Of a stretch of DNA of 64,000 nt, positions 11,501-23,500 are shown piece by piece. The position numbers were made by a program, and so were the translations under genes. The stretch lies in the NCBI GenBank assembly GCA_964019165.1, contig OZ025280.1:11092428-11156427 (forward strand), in the 5' to 3' direction. Each line of letters begins with the position of its first letter. Positions within the stretch are counted from its first letter, which is position 1. This stretch comes from Mastigias papua. Lineage: Eukaryota; Cnidaria; Scyphozoa; Rhizostomeae; Mastigiidae. The notes below the pieces were generated by a model. The model worked only from the letters and a program-made list of their open reading frames with translations. It ran no database searches and was not told the DNA's origin.

Positions 11501-14500
11501 TAATTATGGCCAACTTACATAAGTAAATACAGGAGAGGAAACAGTATTACATGTGACATAAAACCTAAGTACAAATCCCACAAATCGTTTTGCACAATCT
11601 GCAGTTGCATATATTTCAATTCCATAATTTTATGTGTTCCTTGAACTCAATTAGAGTGTTAGGACTTTTTATTTCTGTTGGAAGAGAAGACCGTAGAAGG
11701 AAATCTCTGTACGTTAAATTTCAGTACCTTATTTTGTGGTCATAACGTTTGGTAAATGCAAGTGATTATCACTTCTCAGGTTATAATTAGGCCCCAGTTA
11801 CACTATACCGGATTTCTATTGGAGTGTTGTGGTTTTCATATCATATTGGGGTAGTAGTTACACTACATCCGATATACAACGCTTCGATAACCATTGTGAA
11901 AGTCACTCCGCTCTGGAGGTGGTATACAACGCTCCGATAGCAATCTCGTACAGTGTAACTGGGACCCTAGTGAAGTTTTCAAAAAAAACATCTTTCATTA
12001 ATTCTGGGCTAAGAATGGTTTTTGCTGTATAAATTTCAATCACTAGCAATTGCAGGTTGTGTTTTTCTTCACTAAATGCTTTTCTTTCATTTTTTCAAAT
12101 TCTCTTCTATGCTTTCTTGAGTAGAGAAGCTGACCACAACAATAACATTCAGCCAGTAGGCCATCTCTGGCCCAGAAAACATAAATACGTTTTAAGGTTT
12201 ATTACCCAATAGTTAGAGCTTTTCCAGCTAGCTTTGGAACAATAGTAGATGTGGCTAGAAATTTTGCAAGCATTCCCACTTAATGTTGACTTGGAAAATG
12301 TTACGTTCCGACACTCTGTACGGCCTTCAATAAATATTTTCTGGAGGCAGGCCCAAACTCCAATTTCAGCTCCTACATCATTCCAACAGTCAGAGCAGCC
12401 GAGAGACATACCAGCCGTAATTTCCTTCTTAATACTGCGCCAGTCCCCAAAGGTAAATTAGCTAGGAGAAATCGCCTAAAACTCGCAGTTTTTTGTTATC
12501 TATTTTCAGGAAAGTTCGACCAAAAATTGATCTAAATCAACTGACAAAGTATCTGATTTGCTGAAAATTTCTAGCCTGGGGGCCTCTCGTCCCCCCAGAT
12601 CCCACAGTTCCCACCTCTGAAACGTCCACACATTAGAGGGGTTGGGCCTAGCAATGATGGAGAAAAATGCAATAAGGGGAGAGGTTAGTCAGATGTAAGT
12701 GGACATTCTTTTCAGAGAGCTTTGTTAAGAGAAAAGGCATTTAACAGTCATTTATGATAATCTTCTTTCTGAAGAATTAAGAGAAAAAGGAAATAATGCA
12801 ATATACGTTTCAAAGGAAATAATGCAATACACATTTTAAGCAGCGTTACAATCGTTTTCTAACTCAAGCAAAGTAATACAGTGTGCATGATTTAGATATC
12901 AGTGCATAGTTCTGGGGCCTCATAAAGTAAACCAGCAAGGATTTCCAAAAATTAGATTCTGGACCCTGAAAGTGTTCAGCTCCCATTGCTCAAGGGGGCC
13001 TCATCTGTCTCATTTTCCCCGAGGCCTCTGAAGTCTCTGGGTGGCCCTGCTTTACGTTAATAACTTCTAAGGGCTTCATGCTCTGTATTATAATATTACC
13101 GTACAAGAGAAAATTAGCACCCTTTCTGCAATCCATAGAAAATGAGCTTTTGTTAGATACCAAATTTATTTGTAAATTCATAAAGACTCTTGGGTAATTT
13201 TAAAATTGAAAGTTTAATTCTGTGTTAGGCTGGGCACATGGCGAAAAGCTATGATATGAGTTTGATGCTCACCGCAGATCTAGCCATAGTTATCGATGTA
13301 AATGAGAGTGAGGGTATATGAATTTGAGAACTTGGATCAGATTTCAAGTCGATTATGTGATATGATTAGTAGGCTGCAGCTATTGAGAAAACATGCAAAC
13401 GTAGTGATATTTTCTTACTTGTTCCTTTAAATTTTGTTACAAACAGGTTGAAAGTGGCTGAACGCTAACAGACAGGGGTAATCTAGAAAGCGTATGTTTG
13501 CGTAATGTGCGAAGTGGGTAGAAATTTTTGAAACTTCTGCGTACATACTATGTGGATGCCCCATTGCTGTCATACTGCTATGCAGATCCTGCAATATTTA
13601 TGTTTCATTTGACAAGCTCTGCTATAATCTAGCACTTTCGTAAACATCAAAAGATTTACCGTTTTAGTTAGTACTAGGATTACCTCTTACAGTAAAAGCT
13701 TAAGGCTTCTACAACAAAAAGCAAGATTTAAGACAAATCTGTGCTGCAAATTAACATTTGAAGAGGCGTCATTATCTAGGCAACTGAAGAGCATGGTGCA
13801 CAACACCATTGAAAATTCTACACCTCTAATAAACATCTTGTAAATCCCAATGCTAACCACTCCACTCAAGAGGTTTTCAGCACCACTCTGCCTTTGCTTT
13901 CCTAAGTTGGCCCCTCCAGTCTGGTTGATAACTTATTTCAAGCCTTGTTACTTTTAGTGTTGATGCAACAAAGCCTTCAAATCGACTTGGGAGGCTTGTA
14001 AATGATAGCGAGAAAGGAAACTGCAAAATGAAGAAGGTAGTTGTGGATAATATTCCACATCTGTGTCTATTCGCCACAAGAGACATTACCATTAATGAAG
14101 AGCTGAGATATGATTATGGGTTAAATGATCTTCCTTGGAGAAAAAAGGTAATTTCTACTACCGTTACAACTCAATCTAAATCATACCAGTTTAAAATAGA
14201 TTTTCTAGAAATAACCTATGTGGAAGTAAGGCTAACCCAACCCAGTTGGTTAGCAAAGTTTTAGAAAATCCACCATACTACTGTACATTAAGTAACTAAC
14301 AACAGCCAAGCAACACATCGCTGATTGAAGGCTTGGGTGCACACAAGTCTTCTTTGTCGGCAAACATTGGGCTGTCCATCGAGAAATACTATTTGATAGT
14401 ACCTAACTAGATATGTATCAACGCAGCAGCTAAGCCTTTCACAGTTACTCCTGATATATGGGATTACCTTTATAGCATTGCTTCAGACGATTCTTTTTCT

Positions 14501-17500
14501 ATTTCTCTACAACACAAAACTTGACGAGCACTATTTCCTCTAGAAAGAACGGCCATTTCTGTGAACCCTGGTACTGAATTGCAAAAACCATCAAGTTAAT
14601 TAGTAATAAGGTCGCCTTCTCTCTATGATGGTAAATTAATTGGCGCAAGTTATATATCTATCCCTCTGCAATACAGATTAAAAGCAAGAGTACGATTCTT
14701 TCTAGGAGAGTAAGATTCCTTCAAAGAAACCTACTAAGAGAGTGCCTGAACGTCAACAAAGTGTTCAAACTGTAAGCACTATTTATTGATATTAGGCCTA
14801 ACTCTGAATATAAATCACACACATGCGTTGTGGGCACGCGCAGCCATACATCTTAATCGGACACATACATGTAGTAAAATCATTCTGGGATCATTACAAG
14901 AACGTATCTGATTTAATAAAACAAAGGCCTATAAGGGACATCTTCCAAGACCGTGCAGCAATGTCTCTCGCAAAGAATATACGTAATTTCTGCTGTCCCA
15001 TTTTGTATAAACCCTATACCCATTGAAATATATCTCAGTTGCTTAAGTCCTTTATGTATGAAGATCTTCAACTCATTGTTATGCTAAATTAATTTGGGCG
15101 ATTTAGATAGGATTGCTTAGAATCAGCATTCGCCATTGCAATAAAAAGATTTAACCAAGAGTACAATTCCTTCTAGGAGAGCAAGGCTCCTTCTATGAAA
15201 CCTGCTTTTGAAGTGGCTGAAAGTCAAGAAAGTGAAGACCATGTAAGATTTATTGTTTGATAGTAGGCATTACTTTTGGAGATTATCTGTACACATGCGT
15301 TGTGGGGACACGCATTAATACATGGAATTCGAAGTCGCACATATAGGGCACACTTTATTATTACATCATAACTATGCACGCTATATAAAGGAAAGTTCAA
15401 TACAGAGTATCTTAGAAGAAGCAATTACACATATCCCAAACAATATATACTCAAATAATAGTGTTAGGTTATGCACGGGGTAGCCATGGGAGGGTACCGT
15501 GGATGTCCCACTTAACCCCACCCGACCTCCCAGCTAAGAAAGCGCGATGGAAATCTTCTTTGCTGGCCGACTCTTGTGCAAGTGAGTCTTCTTTGTCGGC
15601 AAATTTGGTTGTGTATCCCTCCATGCTATTCTGATAGCGTCTTCCGTGATGCCATGTATACGTATCTCAGTTGTTCAGTTTGTCAAAGTCATGCTTAATG
15701 GATGGGGGTACTTAAATGGCATTGCTTATAAAGAACTCTCTCCATTTCTTCAACAAGTATATATAGAAGAGTTCAATTTGTTCAAGGAGATTAAGGCTCC
15801 ATCCGCAAAGCCATCTAAGAGAGTGGCTGAAAGTCAACAAACCGATCAAACTGTAAGCAGTATGCATTTATATTAGCCACTAACTATCAGCTTAATTTAT
15901 ACGCATGCGTTGTGAGGACAGGTAGTCATACATCTAACTCGAGAACGAGTACAATCGTTCTGGGATCATTATGACAACGCATCCGATTCTATAATAGAGA
16001 GAGGCCTATAGGCAGCTTCCAAGACCATGCAATTATGTTTCTTGCAAATAACATAGACAATGTGTACTGTCATGAGATGAACACATATCATATATGTAAC
16101 AAAATGTCCATGTAAAGATGTCAAGCATCTATCCTAAGATGCATATTTCAGTTGCCTCAGTCGTTTAGTTATAAGGTCGCCTTCTCTCTATGATGCTAAA
16201 TTAATTGGCGCAAGTTATATATCTATCCCTCTGCAATATAGGTTAAAAGCAAGAGTACGATTCTTTCTAGGAGAGTAAGATTCCTTCAAAGAAACCTACT
16301 AAGAGAGTGCCTGAACGTCAACAAAGTGTTCAAACTGTAAGCACTATTTATTGATATTAGGCCTAACTCTGAATATAAATCACACACATGCGTTGTGGGC
16401 ACGCGCAGTCATACATCTTAATCGGACACATACATGCAGTAAAATCATTCTGGGATCAGTACAGGAACGTATCTGATTTAATAAAACAAAGGCCTATAAG
16501 GGACATCTTTCAAGACCGTGCAGCAATGTCTCTCGCAAAGAATATACGTAATTTCTGCTGTCCCATTTTGTATAAACCCTATACCCATTGAAATATATCT
16601 CAGTTGCTTAAGTCCTTTATGTATGAAGATCTTCAACTCATTGTTATGCTAAATTAATTTGGGCGATTTAGATAGGATTGCTTAGAATCAGCATTCGCCA
16701 TTGCAATAAAAAGATTTAACCAAGAGTACAATTCCTTCTAGGAGAGCAAGGCTCCTTCTATGAAACCTGCTTTTGAAGTGGCTGAAAGTCAAGAAAGTGA
16801 AGACCATGTAAGATTTATTGTTTGATAGTAGGCATTACTTTTGGAGATTATCTGTACACATGCGTTGTGGGGACACGCATTAATACATTGAATTCGAAGT
16901 CGCACATATAGGGCACACTTTATTGTTACATCATAACTATGCACGCTATATAAAGGAAAGTTCAATACAGAGTATCCTAGAAGAAGCAATTACACATATC
17001 CCAAACAATATATACTCAAATAATAGTGTTAGGTCATGCACGGGGTAGCCATGGGAGGGTACCGTGGATGTCCCACTTAACCCCACCCGACCTCCCAGCT
17101 AAGAAAGCGCGATGGAAATCTTCTTTGCTGGCCGACTCTTGTGCAAGTGAGTCTTCTTTGTCGGCAAATTTGGTTGTGTATCCCTCCATACTATTCTGAT
17201 AGCGTCTTCCGTGATGCCATGTATACGTATCTCAGTTGTTCAGTTTGTCAAAGTCATGCTTAATGGATGGGGGTACTTAAATGGCATTGCTTGTAAAGAA
17301 CTCTCTCCATTTCTTCAACAAGTATATATAGAAGAGTTCAATTCGTTCAAGGAGATTAAGGCTCCATCCGCAAAGCCATCTAAGAGAGTGGCTGAAAGTC
17401 AACAAACCGATCAAACTGTAAGCAGTATGCATTTATATTAGCCACTAACTATCAGCTTAATTTATACGCATGCGTTGTGAGGACAGGTAGTCATACATCT

Positions 17501-20500
17501 AACTCGAGAACGAGTACAATCGTTCTGGGATCATTATGACAACGCATCCGATTCTATAATAGAGAGAGGCCTATAGGCAGCTTCCAAGACCATGCAATTA
17601 TGTTTCTTGCAAATAACATAGACAATGTGTACTGTCATGAGATGAACACATATCATATATGTAACAAAATGTCCATGTAAAGATGTCAAGCATCTATTCT
17701 AAGGTGCATATGTCAGTTGTCTCAGTCGTTTAGTTATAAAATCGCCTTCTCTCTATGATGCTAAATTAATTGGCGCAAGTTATATATCTATCCCTCTGTA
17801 ATATAGATTAAAAGCAAGAGTACGATTCTTTCTAGGAGAGTAAGATTCCTTCAAAGAAACCTACTAAGAGAGTGCCTGAACGTCAACAAAGTGTTCAAAC
17901 TGTAAGCACTATTTATTGATATTAGGCCTAACTCTGAATATAAATCACACACATGTGTTGTGGGCACGCGCAGTCATACATCTTAATCGGACACATACAT
18001 GCAGTAAAATCATTCTGGGATCATTACAGGAACGTATCTGATTTAATAAAACAAAGGCCTATAAGGGACATCTTCCAAGACCGTGCAGCAATGTCTCTCG
18101 CAAAGAATATACGTAATTTCTGCTGTCCCATTTTGTATAAACCCTATACCCATTGAAATATATCTCAGTTGCTTAAGTCCTTTATGTATGAAGATCTTCA
18201 ACTCATTGTTATGCTAAATTAATTTGGGCGATTTAGATAGGATTGCTTAGAATCAGCATTCGCCATTGCAATAAAAAGATTTAACCAAGAGTACAATTCC
18301 TTCTAGGAGAGCAAGGCTCCTTCTATGAAACCTGCTTTTGAAGTGGCTGAAAGTCAAGAAAGTGAAGACCATGTAAGATTTATTGTTTGATAGTAGGCAT
18401 TACTTTTGGAGACTAACTGTACACATGCGTTGTGGGGACACGCATTAATACATTGAATTCGAAGTCGCACATATAGGGCACACTTTATTATTACATCATA
18501 ACTATGCACGCTATATAAAGGAAAGTTCAATAAAGAGTATCTTAGAAGAAGCAATTACACATATCCCAAACAATATATACTCAAATAATAGTGTTAGGTC
18601 ATGCACGGGGTAGCCATGGGAGGGTACCGTGGATGTCCCACTTAACCCCACCCGACCTCCCAGCTAAGAAAGCGCGATGGAAATCTTCTTTGCTGGCCGA
18701 CTCTTGTGCAAGTGAGTCTTCTTTGTCGGCACATTTGGTTGTGTATCCCTCCATACTATTCTGATAGCGTCTTCCGTGATGCCATGTATACGTATCTCAG
18801 TTGTTCAGTTTGTCAAAGTCATGCTTAATGGATGGGGGTACTTAAATGGCATTGCTTGTAAAGAACTCTCTCCATTTCTTCAACAAGTATATATAGAAGA
18901 GTTCAATTCGTTCAAGGAGATTAAGGCTCCATCCGCAAAGCCATCTAAGAGAGTGGCTGAAAGTCAACAAACCGATCAAACTGTAAGCAGTATGCATTTA
19001 TATTAGCCGCTAACTATCAGCTTAATTTATACGCATGCGTTGTGAGGACAGGTAGTCATACATCTAACTCGAGAACGAGTACAATCGTTCTGGGATCATT
19101 ATGACAACGCATCCGATTCTATAATAGAGAGAGGCCTATAGGCAGCTTCCAAGACCATGCAATTATGTTTCTTGCAAATAACATAGACAATGTGTACTGT
19201 CATGAGATGAACACATATCATATATGTAACAAAATGTCCATGTAAAGATGTCAAGCATCTATTCTAAGGTGCATATGTCAGTTGTCTCAGTCGTTTAGTT
19301 ATAAAATCGCCTTCTCTCTATGATGCTAAATTAATTGGCGCAAGTTATATATCTATCCCTCTGCAATACAGATTAAAAGCAAGAGTACGATTCTTTCTAG
19401 GAGAGTAAGATTCCTTCAAAGAAACCTACTAAGAGAGTGCCTGAACGTCAACAAAGTGTTCAAACTGCAAGCACTATTTATTGATATTAGGCCTAACTCT
19501 GAATATAAATCACACACATGCGTTGTGGGCACGCGCAGTCATACATCTTAATCGGACACATACATGCAGTAAAATCATTCTGGGATCATTACAGGAACGT
19601 ATCTGATTTAATAAAACAAAGGCCTATAAGGGACATCTTCCAAGACCGTGCAGCAATGTCTCTCGCAAAGAATATACGTAACTTCTGCTGTCCCATTTTG
19701 TATAAACCCTATACCCATTGAAATATATCTCAGTTGCTTAAGTCCTTTATGTATGAAGATCTTCAACTCATTGTTATGCTAAATTAATTTGGGCGATTTA
19801 GATAGGATTGCTTAGAATCAGCATTCGCCATTGCAATAAAATGATTTAACCAAGAGTACAATTCCTTCTAGGAGAGCAAGGCTCCTTCTATGAAACCTGC
19901 TTTTGAAGTGGCTGAAAGTCAAGAAAGTGAAGACCATGTAAGATTTATTGTTTGATAGTAGGCATTACTTTTGGAGACTAACTGTACACATGCGTTGTGA
20001 GGACACGCATTAATACATTGAATTCGAAGTCGCACATATAAGGCACACTTTATTGTTACATCATAACTATGCACGCTATATAAAGGAAAGTTCAATACAG
20101 AGTATCCTAGAAGAAGCAATTACACATATCCCAAACAATATATACTCAAATAATAGTGTTAGGTCATGCACGGGGTAGCCATGGGAGGGTACCGTGGATG
20201 TCCCACTTAACCCCACCCGACCTCCCAGCTAAGAAAGCGCGATGGAAATCTTCTTTGCTGGCCGACTCTTGTGCAAGTGAGTCTTCTTTGTCGGCAAATT
20301 TGGTTGTGTATCCCTCCTTACTAGTTTTATATCGATTTTAAATGATCCTAGATACGTAGTGTATGCGTCTGCTCTTGCTATAGAAGTCTGTTGTAAACTC
20401 TCTGCTACAACTAATTCAAAATGGTTAGACAATGGATATATGTTGCATTTGTTTGATTCAAATATGTTAGGTACCGTAGCTAAGTGGAATAGGGTTGTTA

Positions 20501-23500
20501 GGTGGGAAAATGTCACTTCAAGTTAAGAACCAAAAGCAAGCGCCTTGCAAGGCCTATGTTTCAAGGGTGGCAAAGGTGTCAAAGAGGAATTACGTTTTGC
20601 AAAATCTGAGACCTTTGTTCATACCGTATTCCATCACAATCATTGGATAATGTGAGTAGAAGAAAACATTTAATAACTCTCTAGTATTTCACAAAGACAA
20701 GGTTGAGTTCAGCAGAAATTTCAGGAAATCTCTCCTTAAGTACAAATATAAAGTAGTAATACTACTTAGGAAAATACTCCGAAGAGTGGCAAAAAGCTGT
20801 CATCCTGTTGTCCAGGGGAGGCAATTGGCATCCCATGCCACCTCATAGCTACGGGCCTGATCAAAAGCCGCTAAAATAAACTTTTGTATTTTTCAGTCAT
20901 TTTGGATTCTATCATCCTCAATGCAGAATGTAGTTGAAGATCAGTCACACCTTAATCCATACACTGATGTAAGCATACTTTCTTCATTTCCAGATTTTCT
21001 CTTGTAAGTATAACAAAATCAAAACATTTGCTGGTGTATGAAGCCTCACTGCAAGACATTCAGTAAACTAAATCATATTCATTACATGCTTCACAAATAA
21101 TTGAAATATACAAGTTACTGAGCTTTTTTCTGCTAGCTGGAAGAGCCTGGTTGCAGCTCAAAAGAAAAAAGCTCGCCTCAGCTATTTGATTATGTAGAGG
21201 AAGGAGAGTTGTCAGCAGATGAAGTATGTGATGTCTTTGTATATTCATAAAAGTTTGAATGTATTAAGCATGTCAAAACGGCACTTTCGCACGTATGAAA
21301 ATCGGGTTGCACACCTTAACTTTATTCATTGTTATCGTGTGTCAAATCACTTACATAAAAATAAACTTATTTATGGCACATTGACCGGGATACTTTGCTT
21401 TAATAGGGCATAATATCAATAATTTAAACCTGAAGGATCACATAACTGGTATATCAACATGGATCCAGCTGCCCTCCCCGCCCCCGCCAAGTTTTTCCAC
21501 TGTGAAGCTTCTATGACCGCATTGCTGGATAAGCAAGATAAAGAAATTGAAAATTTATATTGGGTGTGGAATAAGATCAATTGTATATAGTGCTCTTCTG
21601 GGAATGCATAACTTTTTCAATCCACATAATATCAATAATAGCTTTGGTAAACATAGTAGTAAATATTTTTAAGGTTAGTCTCAACAATGATTCAGGACTA
21701 TATGGAGACTTTCCACATGTATCTTCAACGGATTCAGATTCTAGTGTAAGTATTATCAAAGCTATGTTGAAAGATTTCATTCTGGCAATATTCTAATTTT
21801 TGACAAAAAATAAAACAATTCAATTGAGCATTTATCATTGATTACCAGAGACAGAGAATACATACTCTCATTGAAAGATGTATAGCTTCAGTAAAGCAAT
21901 ATGCTAATCTCGACATTAAAGCAGTTGGTGGATACAGTTATCTTGGTGAAGCTAGCTGAATTGCCTCGTAATCTTCTGTTTGTAGTACTTCTCCTTTGAT
22001 AGTTTTTCTTCAATTTCAGAATGAAGCAGACGCTCCACACCCGGAACGAAGAGCAGCAAGGAACAGAGAGGTATAAGGTTGACTGTACTTTGTAATGTTT
22101 TAATCTTCTGCATAGAAATTTCGATTAAACGTTGAGTAGTAAAGAGCTCTAGCATGGTGTTTGGGACTGTTTGCCAATATTTTAGGTTTCAAATTTACAA
22201 TCATACGGAAGTAATACGAGTGATTCCGATGATTCAGTGACGGATCCCAACTTTAAGCCAAATCCAAATGAAGAGTTATCAGAAGAGGAAATGCTTTCAG
22301 AGTCATCAGAAGATAGACAAGCTACTGATTATAAAAGCTCTGGAAAGCAGATTATAAAGAAATCGAACAATGTAAAGATAACTCCTGAACAAGCATTGGA
22401 AGATCTGGAACAAAGTAAGTTGTAATTCTGATTCGATTATTCCAAGCTTCTACTTTTGATAGCTAATTTAGCCTAACTTTGGCACATGATTAAAATACTT
22501 TGCAATACTTAAATGAGACTATCACTAGTAATTTTTCTTACAAGAAAAAGGTAGCTTATTTTATATTGGTTTTGTAGGAGGATTGTATGGAAATGCGTAT
22601 TATTTAGCTATTTTGCTATATGTGGAATTAAAGTAAGATAGTTTGGCTAGTTTGCTATTTTTGAGCCTAATGTTTTTACTTGTTGGTTTTTCTTCACTGG
22701 TCTTCTTTCCTCACAAGTGCTATACATGGCAGGCATCATGTGTTAGATTTATCTTATGTCAGCTTCAAAATTATTGGCACATCAGTTTATATTTTTGTGT
22801 TCTATACGTGAATTTTGTTTATCAGTAATTTTGCCAAGAAGTTCTTTCCTTTGCTGATAATAAGACTGAGTCACAATCTATTTAAGAAGTAAGCTTTTCC
22901 CACTCTTATTTCTAGACGCTAGCTCCATAAAGGACAGAACATTGTCAGTTGACAAGAACTTCAGTTCGGTTTCGAGTTTAAGGGATGGACCTGGTATGAT
23001 GTAAATCTCTACATTTTCTTTAATTTCAACACATATTTTCTGGCCCAAGTGATACTGCGCTTATTTTTGGCTCTGTTTCAAAACCTGTTAGCATCGTTCC
23101 ATCCAACATATCACAAGTTTTCCAGATCATCTTGACACAAGAAGGTGCAGTGAGCCATCTGCTTTATTTTAGCACGTCTTGGTGTGGTTATTACTTGAAG
23201 TGAATGGTTCTTTTGCATTCAACGATATTGTGTAATTTCTATTTCTCTTCAAAGTAACGGTTCCCATCCAACAGAACATGGGAGTTTTGAACAAGAGCCT
23301 ACTTACTGTTGCAGCAAGTACTAATCTGCCTCTGCCTGCTGCTGGTCTAGCAGTTAATGTACAATAAATGGTGATAATCTAGGTCTGAACTCTGAGGAAA
23401 TTTTACTGATGGCTTCAAATTTAGTACTTTTGAAGAGCAAACTAGTTGTTGTATTTTAACATTGGGGGAGCAATGCACTCTCTCAAACCTCTAGGTATCT

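Larger units (their letters stand above)
14601..20318 (+). repeat. 1565-bp tandem array (3.7 copies) inside the SET-YR intron
   Basis: The repeat period is exactly 1565 bp: the segment starting ATAAGGTCGCC recurs at 14606, 16171, 17736 (as ATAAAATCGCC) and 19301. The fourth copy stops about 20318, about 90% of the way to its third monomer. Copies differ at only a few bases per hundred or fewer. Each unit is itself three diverged monomers of about 520 bp, called A, B and C here; all share an exon-like 66-nt segment, then a block with CATGCGTTGTG and GGAC, then CATACATCT-like sequence. The array is in the intron between the SET exons (ending 14147) and the linker exons (starting 20897), and its monomers carry splice-like signals in the same orientation as the gene. 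Confidence 0.93.

Noticed and set aside
14823..20119. Open frames of 66-67 codons repeated in each 1565-bp unit (both strands)
   Set aside because: They span intron-like parts of the monomers, have no codon-level conservation between A, B and C, and recur only because the units are copies.
22994..23358. Alternative linker splicing with donor at 22994 and exon 23255-23358
   Set aside because: The frame stays open locally but ends in phase 0, while the finger exon at 23495 needs two carried bases and reads a stop in phase 0.
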